NCBI GenBank assembly: GCA_949752745.1
Contig: OX457028.1
Coordinates: 26,045,458 to 26,109,457 of the forward strand
Length of the DNA: 64,000 nucleotides
DNA from: Protula sp. h YS-2021
Lineage: Eukaryota > Annelida > Polychaeta > Sabellida > Serpulidae
Direction: 5' to 3'
Part shown: piece by piece, positions 49,401-58,973 of the stretch
Numbering within the stretch: the stretch's first letter is position 1
How the letters are laid out: the number at the start of each line of letters is the position of its first letter
Made by a program: the position numbers and the translations under genes
Notes under the pieces: generated by a model
Database searches by the model: none
What the model was told of the DNA's origin: nothing
What the model saw: only the letters and a program-made list of their open reading frames with translations

Positions 49401-49490
49401 TGATATTTCAGGAACAGTGAGTGGGGCCTACGAGACATGGACGACCTGGAGCTTCTTGCAAAATCAAATGGAATGGTGCTTGAAAAAATA
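28336..49490 (+). CDS. METTL26: METTL26-like (DUF938) SAM-dependent methyltransferase-like protein (gene span, six joined exons; last exon not found)
   Basis: Joined exons 28336-28474, 31523-31610, 32638-32806, 35351-35410, 36507-36574 and 49412-49490 total 603 bases, 201 codons, with every junction in phase. The product matches the METTL26/C16orf13 (DUF938) family. The N-terminal block AAERNKQPLLKVL is followed by SAM-binding motif I ALEIASGTGQH, then TWRPSEID, the YDVILCVNMTHIS strand, LKPGGVLLAYGPYKF, and NSEWGLRDMDDLELLAKSNG. The family adopts a Rossmann methyltransferase fold; its substrate is not established. Only the last ~15 residues (family DMPANN block) are missing, presumably in an exon past the retrotransposon. 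The gene spans over 21 kb for about 215 residues because intron 5 (12.8 kb) is filled with satellite DNA. Confidence 0.9.
28475..31522. other. METTL26-like intron 1
   Basis: 3.0-kb intron. It holds a G run (28679-28693), three 37-bp minisatellite units (about 28990-29095, GTAGAGGTGGAGGTTGG core), a DNA-transposon end at 29391-29515 (ends GGGGTTCTACTGT), and a C run at 30249-30263. No other exon seen. Confidence 0.5.
28990..29096. repeat. 37-bp minisatellite, three copies
   Basis: Three consecutive units of about 37 bp sharing GTAGAGGTGGAGGTTGG and GGTGCCC. Differences are single-base. Confidence 0.85.
31523..31610 (+). CDS. METTL26: METTL26-like, exon 2
   Basis: Acceptor CTGCTTTAAG and donor GTAAAC. 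Completes Gly and reads TGQHVCFFAENLPHVTWRPS then EIDNQSLY, the glycine-rich loop end and the WxPSE/D motif that contacts SAM in this family. Two bases carry over to exon 3. Confidence 0.9.
31611..32637. other. METTL26-like intron 2
   Basis: 1.0-kb intron with a C-rich tract then a G12 run (about 31640-31700) and a CCGT/CTGT microsatellite at about 32360-32392. Nothing else recognised. Confidence 0.5.
32638..32806 (+). CDS. METTL26: METTL26-like, exon 3
   Basis: Acceptor TTTTTTGTCAACAG and donor GTACAT. The first base completes Ser, then IRGYIKNTEVTNVKDPVFIN and, in frame, GYYDVILCVNMTHISEWAST plus Glu. The VILCVNMTHIS strand is a diagnostic DUF938 element. Confidence 0.93.
32807..35350. other. 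METTL26-like intron 3
   Basis: 2.5-kb intron, A+T-rich with C runs at about 33506-33519 and 34377-34387. No exon or structured element recognised. Confidence 0.45.
35351..35410 (+). CDS. METTL26: METTL26-like, exon 4
   Basis: Acceptor CTCTTTTCAG and donor GTAAGC; twenty codons in phase 0, GLFSGSSIYLKPGGVLLAYG. It matches the family's helix and LKPxGxLxxYGP strand. Confidence 0.93.
35411..36506. other. METTL26-like intron 4
   Basis: 1.1-kb intron with a T/C-rich stretch at 35820-35860. Nothing else recognised. Confidence 0.45.
36507..36574 (+). CDS. METTL26: METTL26-like, exon 5
   Basis: Acceptor GGTTCCAG and donor GTAAGT. Encodes PYKFHGDITPESNVQFDKML then KQ and two bases. It matches the family's YGPYxxxG-xxxxSNxxFDxxL segment. 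Confidence 0.93.
37070..37157. mobile_element. SINE-like 3' tail
   Basis: The block GTTGGTGAACGGGACGTTAA ACACGAAACAAACAAAC resembles the conserved 3' tail of tRNA-derived SINEs I associate with gastropod genomes. The tRNA-like head was not identified, so the element's extent is unknown. Confidence 0.4.
39876..39902. repeat. Perfect 12-bp hairpin, loop of 3
   Basis: Arms 39876-39887 (CCCAGCTTACGT) and 39891-39902 are exact reverse complements. The upstream sequence (GGAATAGCCTACCAAAAAAT) recurs near 1810-1835, tying this hairpin to the one in the MZB1 intron. Confidence 0.85.
39985..41500. repeat. ~150-bp satellite, about 10 copies in a ~301-bp dimeric pattern
   Basis: Units begin near 39991, 40136, 40292, 40437, 40593, 40733, 40884, 41031, 41183 and 41327 (CATCTCCTCCTAC core). 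In the first half two subtypes alternate, about 145 and 156 bp long, distinguished by CATCCCTAAGGGGTCATG versus CACCCCTAAAGGGTCGTG. The last copies are more divergent and carry a G14-17 run (41145-41161). Non-coding, within METTL26-like intron 5. Confidence 0.92.
41501..45180. repeat. 51-bp satellite, roughly 70 copies
   Basis: Unit of 51 bp (ACATGCGCACTGGTCCGAAA then TGCGAACCGCGCATCAACGC then AAGTTAAATAA). Because 51 is a multiple of three, several frames on both strands stay open for up to 184 codons as 17-residue repeats; these are not genes. It starts directly at the end of the ~150-bp satellite and lies wholly in METTL26-like intron 5. Confidence 0.95.
41985..44446. repeat. 1,231-bp higher-order duplication inside the 51-bp satellite
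   Basis: The segment 41985-43215 recurs at 43216-44446 with an exact 1,231-bp offset and very few differences, far fewer than between neighbouring 51-bp units. It indicates a recent segmental tandem duplication of about 24 units. Confidence 0.88.
45181..47233. other. METTL26-like intron 5, middle part
   Basis: Mostly unique-looking sequence. It holds the hairpin at 46183-46208 and a G/C-rich patch at 45845-45905. No exon supported. Confidence 0.4.
46183..46208. repeat. Perfect 11-bp hairpin, loop of 4
   Basis: Arms GGAAGGCCAGC (46183-46193) and its complement (46198-46208) with loop CCAA, followed by TATAG. Similar in layout to the hairpins at 1461 and 39876. Confidence 0.85.
47234..47731. 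repeat. 41-bp minisatellite, about 12 copies
   Basis: Highly homogeneous 41-bp unit (TTATCAACTGCTGGGAATAT then TTTCTCCTTTCATGGCTTTA then G). A few copies share variants (TTAATGG, GATATC), implying recent multi-unit duplication. In METTL26-like intron 5. Confidence 0.96.
47732..49411. other. METTL26-like intron 5, last part
   Basis: A+T-rich, with a C/G-rich palindromic patch at about 48113-48145. No exon or clear transposon seen before the exon 6 acceptor. Confidence 0.4.
49412..49490 (+). CDS. METTL26: METTL26-like, exon 6
   Basis: Acceptor GATATTTCAG and donor GTGAGT. The first base completes Gln, then NSEWGLRDMDDLELLAKSNG and MVLEKI, ending in phase 0. NSEWGLRD is the most conserved late motif of the DUF938 family. 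The expected final exon (DMPANN-like) was searched for by eye to 54,980 and not found. Confidence 0.93.
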
Positions 49491-50797
49491 GTGAGTACAC
49501 AAAACACAAGAATAAAAGTAGTAAATAAATAAAAGGACGAGACCTAAGAAGCAAAGTTCTAATTCATGTGAACTCTCTAGTTCACATTCTGGGAGGGGGG
49601 GGGGGGGGGTGGGGTGGGAAGAAGGGCAGGTCGGGTGATTTTGGTTATGGTGGTGGCGTTTGGCAAAAAACGTACGCATCTGCTTAAACAGTTCGAGTAT
49701 TTACTGGTGTGCCTGCGTTGTTCGTTCATTAGCTTTTTGGATTATTTTTATTTCCAAGTTTTCAATACCACCAACGATCTTCACGACGACAAGATCCGTT
49801 AGACAACACCTAATATGCGACCGTCATTTATTCGCAGACTACGTAGATTGGTGCTAACTCAGTCTGTATGCTTTTGGATTTGTCCTTTGGTGCAGAGACC
49901 AGAGGAGTGAAGGAGGGGAACTATACTCGAACTAAAACTATTAATTTACTAGGTAACAGTACGGATTTCAGGATTGTTCTGTGTATCGCATTTTAGATTC
50001 AACTATTTCCTCTCACAGATTTTAACTTTTAAGTAGTCAATTTTCACAACAGAAATACTTCGTTCCCCCAGTCGGTCATATCGTTCGAAGCAAATCGTCA
50101 GCAAATATGGCGGATCAGACTTAAAATGAATACGCTGAACTTGGAAATTCCTATATTATGGAGTGCCTTTGTTGTCTCTGAGAGCAGTTTTCTGTTAAAC
50201 TTCATTCGGTTTATTCAAAACTTCGTATAATTTTAAGCATTTTGCTGGCCCAAGCACTTCAGAGTAGCCATTCTTAATGTGGTTAAATGGATTCCACACC
50301 CGGTGTTTGAGACGTCACCATTGTATGTATTACTCTATGGCAATAAAAGCCTGTATGAGCTAAAGTACTTAATATTAGGCCAAGGAGGGCTCTACCTCAG
50401 CGGATACCTCACATGCAGTGTAACCCATATTAGTTGGTGGGGGGGGGGGGGGGCGGGAGGGGGGTTATGTTTACGTCGTTGCAGTCTGAGTTATGTGCTC
50501 ATCGCTTCATAGAACAGAAATAATGACACATTATGCGTAGCGGTGGGGATCACGCCTAATTAAGACAATGACATGAGTTTCACGAGAGAAAAGCTTACTT
50601 ATGTTTGTTTGTTTGTTGAGTACTGTCTGATGACGCCTATATAAAAGCTGTAACCGATGATCAGGGTTAATTGTTATCTCAAGAACAAAACGCAAAAAAA
50701 AAAAAAGAAAAAAAAAAGAAAAAAAAATAACCTTGTTGGAAAAACTTGAAGCTTTAAAAGAAGTTATAAAGGCACAGGAATGTTGCTTTTAAATTTA
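49491..50797. other. METTL26-like intron 6, first part
   Basis: Contains G runs at 49593-49611 and 50438-50455. No exon recognised. Confidence 0.4.
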
Positions 50798-51315
50798 GAC
50801 TAGAACCTCATTTCGCTAGCGAAATGTTAAACACTTGACAAAAATTAAAACGCAAAAATACTTCCTTCAGTGGGTTATTTCTTGAATGATATATTGCAAA
50901 CAACACAGCTTGAATACATCTTATAAGCGGAGTAGTGTTTGGTTTTTGCTGACTTAAGGTTTTATTGACGACTGATCGGGCATACGCCGTGTTATCTTTT
51001 TTACGCAGTGAGAGCGCGCACAAAGCTGAGCAACTTTGTGTTCTGTGCTCGGCGTTAAATGCTCTGCATTTACTTGCAAAAAAATACACTTTTTTCACAT
51101 GGCGTTTTAAACAAGAAAATGAAATCGAAGGCGAAGTGCACACGTTCATATCAAGTTCTACCTAAGTCCCAAGTTTCGTGACCCTAGGGCCCGTAGTCCC
51201 AGTGGAGGAGATGACAGGAAATCCGATCACTGTCAAGAAAAAAAGATACCAACGGCTGCTCGCACAAATTCAAAAATCCCTTACAAGCCAAAGGTTTGTC
51301 AAGTGTTTAATATCC
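50798..51315. repeat. Dispersed repeat, copy 2 (partner 12937-13455)
   Basis: Same-orientation copy of the ~520-bp repeat at 12937-13455, beginning TAGAACCTCATTTCGCTA. It lacks the 19-bp palindrome of copy 1. Confidence 0.85.
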
Positions 51316-51579
51316 GTTTTTGCTGTCAATGGCACCGTTAAAAATAGAAGAAAACTTGAATGCCGTTGGGATGATTCTTGATCAAGGGCGACATAAAAAA
51401 GCAAACCTGTGTTATGGACTTTTTTCTCTCCCAAAAGTGCCACTGTGTACATGATTTACACGCACTATGAAGAATGGACAAGAATTGTGTGGATATAATT
51501 ATTTCATATTAATTTCAGTGACATTGTAACCTGTAAATAGATGCGTACCTTATAAAGTTTGTGTACGGCAACCCTTTTC

Positions 51580-51733
51580 TATATTATTAAAGGGCGAAGT
51601 ATAAAGAATTGTTTTATTTGAATCTAAAAAAATCACCTTCTGATTTAAGAAAATCTTGAACCTCCCCTTGGTGAACACCTCGATGTAGTGCACATTTTAC
51701 TCGTTCTTGAGAGTGTTCATTATGTAGAGGTTT

Positions 51734-51736
<3 letters not shown>
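51580..51736. mobile_element. DNA-transposon end (TA-target type)
   Basis: Sequence running to GAGTGTTCATTATGTAGAGG TTTTACTATA, directly followed by (TA)n. Read inverted, TATAGTAAAACCTCTACATA resembles the start of Tc1/mariner-pogo-like MITEs. Only one end is recognised. Confidence 0.45.

Positions 51737-51807
<71 letters not shown>
51737..51807. repeat. (TA)n microsatellite
   Basis: About 71 bases of TA repeat between the transposon end and the 1.09-kb dispersed repeat copy 2. Confidence 0.97.
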
Positions 51808-51809
<2 letters not shown>

Positions 51810-52890
51810 TTTCAATCGAGATATATAATGATAATAACATGACATAAATGATAGAAAAACAGTATAAAGTGAAAAAACGTAAAAACTTGTCCAGATTAGC
51901 TCACAAGGACCAGCATTTTGAAATTTGATGTAGTCAGAATATTTATTTATTGTGTGTGATCAACGTCATGTTATTTGTAAAATCGGTCAAAAGCTGATGT
52001 CTCGGCGCTTTGTCCGCATGCATCCTGCTAAAAACATACAAGCGTGCATTTAACATGCCTGGTTCAGAGCCCCAACCCTCCATCCAACCACTCTCGAGGG
52101 TGTGATTTTTTAGAGACTTTCGAAGCTTCTGTTTTACATTTTGACCGTTATAACTTGAAATTCGATGAGTAGCATCCAAAAACTACATCGAAAATTTTAT
52201 GACAATTAATGATTTATATATATAATATTCTGTATATAATGCTGCATTAAAATGATACACACAGAAATGCACGCTATTAAATTTAAAGTCTGTTAATTTT
52301 TTATCGTTCTCAGATGCACACAAGTTCAACTGATCTCGAGCTGTATTGCATGCCCACACATGTACTTATTTTTAGCAGTGCACCAATTAAAGCCACTGTG
52401 TTTACAGCGGGCCTCAGCTGTGAGGTAATAGCAAACTATACACAGTGAACATCAGCCTTTTGCTCAGTGCAGAAGAAAGGAAAAATTACCCTGTCTTTGC
52501 GTATTGATTTGACCTTGAAAACAACCTTAATAATAAATAAAAAATATCGATAGAACTAGTTTACGTCATGTTCTATATACTGCGAAAGTTTGGTGTCAAT
52601 CGGACATGTAGGTTCTGACGACTTGTGATGACAAAATGACGGCCGACTGTAAAGAAAAAAAACGATGAAAATCTCACGGGTGCCCTAATACCAAAACATT
52701 TAACTCTTTGCAAGACTTCGTCTTGCCAAGTGTTAATGACACATCTTTCATGGGGATTTGTAGTTCTATTCAGACAAATTCTAAAACACTGTGAGGCCCA
52801 CACCTTTAGAACTTTACACGGTGGAAATATATGTTATGGAGATGTATAACGTTGTAAAATCTTTGAAACCGGCAAAAACTTGGCGGATTG
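51808..52890. repeat. 1.09-kb dispersed repeat, copy 2 (partner 23527-24614)
   Basis: Near-identical to 23527-24614 in the same orientation; ends at CTTGGCGGATTG, where a (TA)n tract and a MITE begin. The partner copy continues into different sequence at exactly this point. Confidence 0.88.
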
Positions 52891-52906
52891 TATATATATA
52901 TATATA

Positions 52907-53551
52907 TAGTGGAACCTCTGAAATCGGACCACCCTTGGGACCGGATAAAATGTGCCCTATTTCAGAGGTGGTCCCATTTGGGAGACTTGGTCCTACTTGG
53001 GTAAAATTTTGCGGGTTGACCGCAGATTCAGCACAAAGAAAGTAATATTCATTTATAATAACATCTTTTATGTCTCAACTGCATAACAATCTGCACGTTA
53101 GGGACACACAAGCATTCTATTTTGCATATTTTTGCAACTACACTAAAAGAACAGGCACCACATAAATTAAGAAGTCTCGAGTTTGTATATTGTCAGCCGC
53201 TATTATTTAGACAAGGTACAAAAGTATAGATAACAAAACTTATAAGCCCCTGTCTGGTTACACACTTGCTGCCATAATCCCTAGCAACAATATTTAAGAC
53301 GGCAACATGCTCAGCGTTGTAAGTAATGTGCCGCAAAAATACAGTAGATTCCCCACACACTGACAGTGGTCCGATCTCAGGCATTTGGAGGGCTCGGGAC
53401 CGAAAAAAGCGGCCCGAAATGGTCCGATCCGAGGTGGTCCCAATTGGGAGTTTTCTTAACCATTAAAGTCTGGAGCGCATTCGGGACCGAAAAAATGTGC
53501 CCTAATTCAGAGGTGGTCCCAAGAGGGAGGTGGTCCGATGCCGAGGTTCCA

Positions 53552-53554
<3 letters not shown>
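52907..53554. mobile_element. 648-bp pogo/Tigger-like MITE, CAGTGGAACC ends
   Basis: Ends TAGTGGAACCTCTGAAATCG and, inverted, CAGTGGAACCTCGGCATCGG. Both are flanked by TA repeats, consistent with TA target duplication of the Tc1/mariner-pogo superfamily. Sub-terminal GGTGGTCC motifs recur several times near both ends. No transposase. Confidence 0.8.

Positions 53555-53625
<71 letters not shown>
53555..53625. repeat. (TA)n microsatellite
   Basis: About 71 bases of TA repeat directly after the MITE's right end. Confidence 0.97.
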
Positions 53626-53628
<3 letters not shown>

Positions 53629-53699
53629 ACAGCGGATCTGTAGAATGAAAATTTTAGCGGATCTATAGATTTGCTGGTCGAACCAGCGTATCTACAGAT

Positions 53700-54115
53700 T
53701 CGCTGAAATTTGCAGCATAGTACGTGACAGACGATGCTCCGGATTAGTGGCCGGTAAAAACGCTGTGCACACTAAGACACTCGGTATATTGAGTAGAGCA
53801 TGTCAATCATAATTCCTAAACCCCCATCATTACTGCCCCAAAATGCGCATTATGCAGCCCCTTCATCTCGCTACACATGATGCCTGAGTAACGTGTTGTT
53901 TCAACTGTGTGGCATGCCTAATCTGTATGGCTCTGCATTGATAAAAGACCAGAATAGAAAAAAATGAGGGTAAAATTTGGGACGAATTATCCGAGTCCTC
54001 GTTAATTCGTACTTTTTACATAGAAGTGAATGGGTCCCAAAAGCGGGACTGACGGAATTGGTACGAATTAGCCGAGGGACCGAATTAACCGAGGACGAAT
54101 TAACGAGGGGCCCCT

Positions 54116-54116
<1 letters not shown>
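53700..54116. mobile_element. Second TA-target DNA-transposon fragment
   Basis: The right end reads CCGAGGACGAATTAACGAGG GGCCCCTGTA, then (TA)n. Inverted, TACAGGGGCCCCTCGTTAAT is a pogo/Tigger-like terminus with repeated CGAATTA motifs. The left end is not recognised and the start given is approximate. Confidence 0.55.
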
Positions 54117-54230
<114 letters not shown>

Positions 54231-54979
54231 GCCTAGTTTTTCAGCTTCAAAATTATAGATTTAACCTGAAATATTTCAATTCGTGTTTTTAACACCCCTT
54301 TTTCACACTTTTTTTTGTTTAGCTTTGAAAGCTTCTATATGAGTAACTTCCTAAGCTGTAGTTATTCTATTCGTTAGTTTGAATACTTCATTGCAATTCT
54401 TTAAATATGGTGTAGTTATTCTTTGGATAAGTCTCACGGCTTTTTTTGCATAACGTTCAACTCGTACAAAATAAAATAAGAAAGGTGTATGATGTCATCA
54501 CCAAGAACTCCTCCAGCCCCTGCTCCCTTCCCCCCACCAACCCCCGGCCTTCCCAGTTTTATCGGCTGTTTTATGTGCCTGAAAATAACTATGGCTATTT
54601 CTTTGCCCATGGCTATTTCATTCCTGTAATTGACCTTTTTTTGCGTTACTCATCTACAGCTTTTACATAACATGCCAATGAGTCAGGGGTCCATCTCGGT
54701 TGTGGTGCATTATGAAGTCGTTATATCCACATCCCCTCCTCCCACCGAGGTCACTCATCTGTTATGAAGAATGCCTTTCTACTGCTTTTTGGCCGATGGA
54801 AATGTAAGAAGACAAGGTAATGTATTATGCCTATAACTACACATAGGGTACACACCGTTACCGTCACCATGTGTAAAGGCAGGGCTGCAGCCTCAAAAGA
54901 TTTTTTATCGACAAAGAAAGCACTTTTGTTTTGTTTTGTCGATTAATCGTTCAGAGAGTGGTCAGTAGATTTAAGGTAC
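54231..54979. other. Spacer before the retrotransposon, nothing recognised
   Basis: A+T-rich with a C-rich patch (54510-54550). No exon found. The last bases before the LTR are GGTAC, a candidate target-site duplication that cannot be checked because the other flank is outside the window. Confidence 0.4.
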
Positions 54980-55090
54980 TGTAACAAACTGTGATTCTTC
55001 TTTTGTATTTGTGAATAGGTACTGTGTGAAGTAGAAGGTTAAGCTACTGCCTCTCAGCAGAATAAGCGACTCTTAAAACAGTTATATAAA

Positions 55091-55096
55091 TTTATT
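55091..55096 (-). terminator. Polyadenylation signal AATAAA in the LTR
   Basis: AATAAA on the - strand about 110 bases before the LTR end, in the position expected for the R/U5 border. The counterpart in the other LTR is 61661-61666. Confidence 0.5.
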
Positions 55097-55344
55097 GATA
55101 TAAAATTAACTTATTAAAACAACAACAGGGGTGGGAAAATACTCTCGGACACATAAAACTTATTACACGTTTACTCTCAACTATGTATTCACACCAGATA
55201 CTGCAACAGGGCGTGTTGACCCTCCCTGGTCCTAAATGGCCCTGGCCGATCCTAGCGTGCCCTCACTGTTCCTATAACGTGTCCTAACTCCCGATCGGTC
55301 CCTGGGACCGTTCCCTAACTCTACAGCCTCGCCGTTTGGTGAAG

Positions 55345-55790
55345 AGGTCGAGTGTCTCACAGGGCACTAAATGACTGGCAACGCCAAGAAGTGAAGAGAT
55401 CACAAGCCTCACAGGGCACCTCGCAGCTAAACTGATCCTAATCGAATAATTCCTACAATTGATTGGTGAAGAGGTCAGGTGTCTCACAGGGCACTCAATG
55501 GTTGCAACACCAAGAAGTGAAGAGATCACGAGCCTCACAGGGCACCTCTCAATTTAGGAATTAGCCTAACTTGGGGAACAGCTTCAATTGATAGGTGAAG
55601 AGGTCTGGTGTCTCACAGGGCACTAAATGACTGGCAACGCCAAGAAGTGAAGAGATCACGAGCCTCACAGGGCACCTTTCAGTTGAAGAAGTTCAGAAAC
55701 ACGATATTTCGTGCCGACGTATTCCTGACTTAACCTAAAATTTTGAGTTCTTTGTCAATTGGTGAAGAGATCTAAAGTCTCACAGGGCAC
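55345..55790 (-). repeat. Dimeric tandem repeats in the LTR R region
   Basis: CTCACAGGGCAC (+ sense) occurs exactly seven times, starting at 55356, 55408, 55483, 55534, 55612, 55664 and 55779. Spacing alternates between about 52 and 75-78 bases, except for the last interval, giving a ~127-bp dimeric unit that also contains GTGAAGAGRTC. Duplicated in the second LTR (+6570). Confidence 0.9.
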
Positions 55791-55957
55791 CGCTTGACCA
55801 AAGAAAAGCACCGAAATCACCAAACGCGACTTCCCAGAAATCGTATAACTCTCTGCTTGGTCCAACCAAGCAAGACTATGGCTTTCGCTTTGCTTTCTCC
55901 GGCTATCTGAACTCGTTGAGACCCAGCTCAATTCTGCTTAACTTGTCTAAAACATGC

Positions 55958-55966
55958 CCTTATAAA
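55958..55966 (-). promoter_or_regulatory. TATA-like box of the LTR
   Basis: TTTATAAGG on the - strand; transcription would begin near 55930. The equivalent site in the upstream LTR, which would drive the genomic RNA, is 62528-62536. Confidence 0.5.
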
Positions 55967-57074
55967 CCCTAAACGCGGTATAATTTAACACGTGACTTGA
56001 TTTTGATTGGCCGAGAGGCGGCGGAGTCAGGAAACAATACGCGAGAAAATAGTCCCCAAATATACCTCTGATTTAGTGACATAATCTCTCTAAATAATTT
56101 CTCCGTAAATATCTTTACATAATATAAATAACCAGACGCGAAAATATTACTTTTAATAAGTTTAAACATGCATCTTTTATTATGTTTATTTCTCAGGAGA
56201 ATCGAGACCAACGCGTCTCAGATTTCCGACCAATCACAGACTAGCGTACCATTATGCTTATCATTAACCTTTGGAGCTACCGGCAAGCATAAACACATCT
56301 GTAAACAAGTGACATTTTAAGCCCTAAAATCACTACGCTGAAGCTTGCCGGGGGTTAACCTTACTGTCTAATTTTACTGTCCTAGGAGATGCACTTTATT
56401 TACCTTATAACGAACATCCTAATTACTGGCATGTTCCAAAATAATATTCAAGGTTATTCCTATATACAGAAAACAAAATAAACCAACCTTTCACAGCTCT
56501 TCGGACGCGCTTATTTATTATCCTTATTTGTAACACAGTTTAATTCTAAATTATGAAGTCACTCTAAAGCGAGAAATGTCCATAAACTACCCGTAATTTA
56601 TCTAAGTTTTATCCAGAGTGATTATTATTTTATTTCTAATATTATCCTTATTTTATTGAGCTCAAATCGTATGGCAAACAACTCGAGACTGTTAACTATA
56701 AGCGCGGTTTTGATGAATGATAACCCCTAGAAAAACAGCCCTATTTATACCGATAATTGGACACGAAATTCAACTCAAGACTGAGCACAGCGTGACACGT
56801 ACTCAGCGGTTACTCATGGGTAATTGCAATTTCTCCCCGCCGCAACTCAACCCTGAGTAGAATACGCAGTTCAGAATCCCGCTGACACCTGAGTACAAAA
56901 ATGCAATTGAGAAGTTCGGTGACACGGATGTAATTATGAATTGAATACAACACGCGATTGAGAACTCTGTGACACCTACTCGGGATAATTGCGATTACCT
57001 CCCTAAACAAAAATACCCATAAATTACTGCAAATATACATATAAAATACATAAATAAAAACGGGGTCTACTACA

Positions 57075-57089
57075 CTGCCCCCTCCTTTC
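57075..57089 (-). promoter_or_regulatory. Polypurine tract of the retrotransposon
   Basis: GAAAGGAGGGGGCAG on - immediately before the TGTAGTAG LTR start: a standard plus-strand primer. The same tract of the next copy is at 63645-63659. Confidence 0.85.
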
Positions 57090-57177
57090 AAAAATAAATC
57101 ACTCCTGTGATTTCCTTATCACAACCACTCATTAATACATACAAGCATATACATATATCAGACATTTCAAGAGGACA

Positions 57178-58973
57178 TCACGTGACTTTCTCGATCTTGG
57201 ATGGACAAGTCGAAACCCCTTCCTCCGAGACAACGTGGCCGAGAAAAGATACGCTCTTCTGGAATAAGAAGCAATTTTTGGTTTTTAGCTTCAGGTTGGC
57301 TCCCCTTAGTCGTACGAGAACTTGTTCCAGGTTCACTATGGCTTCATCAAATGTTGATCCGTATACAATGAGGTCGTCCATATAGATCAACAACGTATGC
57401 CACTGTAGTCCTTTCAAAACCTTTTCCATAAGCCTTTCGCAAGTAGCGGGCCCTCCTGTTAACCCAAAAGGTAGCATTTCATACTCGAACAGGCCCATCC
57501 GTGTGGAAAAAGCCGTTTTGGGAATACTGCTCGCGTCTAATTCAATCTGATGGAAACCCGCTGCGAGATCTAAAGATGAGAACCACGAAGCTCCTGACAG
57601 TGCATCGAGACAGGAGTTTATCGATGGAAGCGGAAACGCGTCTTTTCTTGTCACGTTGTTGACTGCCCGAAGATCTTGACAGATTCGCAGAGAACCATCC
57701 GATTTCCGCACCGGGACGATGCAAGAACTCCAGGGGCTATTGGATGGACGAATCAATCCTGCGTCTAACAGCTTTTTTATTTCTTTGTCTACTTCTGCTT
57801 GGAGGTGGATTGGAACCTTGCGAGGTGGCAATTTGATCGGTTTCGCATCCCCTGTGTCGATATGGTGCTGCACGATTTTGGTCCGACCTAGATCGAGTGG
57901 ACCCGACGAAAACACGTCCGGATATTTGAGGAGTAGTTCTTTTACCTTCCGGGTCTGTTCTGCTTTGAGATCTTGGCATGTCCGAGCAAATAACTCGGAA
58001 AGATGTTCCGGAACTTCAGTCCCGAGACTAGGTCCTTCAGGGATCGAGAATTTGTCACCAAGTTCTAAATCAGGATACTGAAGAAGTACTCGCCGGATCT
58101 GAATCTTCTGGGTTTCCTCGATTTCCTTATTTGACTGGAGGGCGTGTTCTACGACTGGTTCCAGAATTTCGCTCTCCGTACTTGCCTTGTAGTACAAATC
58201 GTGTGTTGGATCCATGCCTTGGATAGGAAGGGCAATCCCCACGCTGGTATTCTTGAAGATCTGAACCGGCTCGTCAGTCACGTTCAAGACTCGGATCGGC
58301 ACTTCCTTCTTCTGCGGATTTACAAGGACTCGACCCAGCAGGAGTTGGCTGCGTTCCTTAAAGCACTGTGACGGCTCTATTAGTGCGCAGGAGCTAACAG
58401 AACCTCGTCGTCGTACATAAGCCTGCACTACCATTTCACTGTTGGGAGGCACGACGATATTCTTTCGGCACTGGATTTTGCATGACTGAAATGCATCGCT
58501 CGTTTCCTCTCTGATTGGTACAGTCTGTCCATGAATCGTCATCGTTCCCGTCTTTACATCAAGTGGACCATGTTCCCTAATAAAATCGAGCCCCAGTAGA
58601 CCGTCGCACTCAATCTCTGCCACTAGAAGGCGCCATTCGACCGAGGCAGAACCAAAGTTGATCGTGGAACTGCACCACCCTAATGCCGACATCTCTCGTC
58701 CGTCTGCCAATACCAATTTCTCACGTGCCTCCTCGAGACGCGGCTTCATTCCCTCGGGAATGCGAGAAAATATCTTGCTGGATATGATGGTCACGGACGA
58801 TCCGGTATCCAATACAAAGTCGACCCCTTTGTTGGCTACACTTCCCGTTAAAAATACACCTGTCACGGAGGTCTGGTTCAGATTTATGGATTTCAACTCG
58901 ATGACTGGCCTCTGTTGTGACCCATTATGGTCCTCGTTGACTGTGGACTGGGTCCCGTCCACAGTCAATGGAA
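57178..58973 (-). CDS. pol: Retrotransposon protease-reverse transcriptase, truncated after the RT palm
   Basis: Continuous frame of 596 codons from 58968 down, entered by -1 frameshift from gag. An aspartic protease lies at residues about 45-140: DFVLDTGSS active site near 50-58, LLGLDFI flap-end motif. The reverse transcriptase follows from about residue 370: LLDAGLIRPSNSPWSS, then SSLDLAAGFHQI, LPFGLTGGPA and catalytic YMDD at 529-532, then FLGHVVSEEGVSTCPSKIEK. It stops at TGA (57180-57178) where related polymerases continue into the connection and RNase H. The protease active site and the YMDD pair are intact, so the retained part may still be translated and functional. Absence of RNase H and integrase is the main defect. 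Confidence 0.92.

Larger units (their letters stand above)
54980..57074 (-). repeat. 3' LTR (2,095 bp)
   Basis: Bounded by TGTAGTAGACC at 57074 and ...TTTGTTACA at 54980 on -. A TATA-like TTTATAAGG lies at 55966-55958 and an AATAAA signal at 55096-55091. These predict U3 of about 1.1 kb, a long R of about 0.8 kb, and a short U5. The R region carries seven CTCACAGGGCAC motifs (+ strand sense). A copy without visible differences is at 61550-63644. Confidence 0.9.

Noticed and set aside
55284..57091. Open frames of 80-93 codons inside the LTR, repeated at +6570
   Set aside because: They lie in non-coding LTR sequence and show no protein features; both copies agree only because the LTRs are the same.
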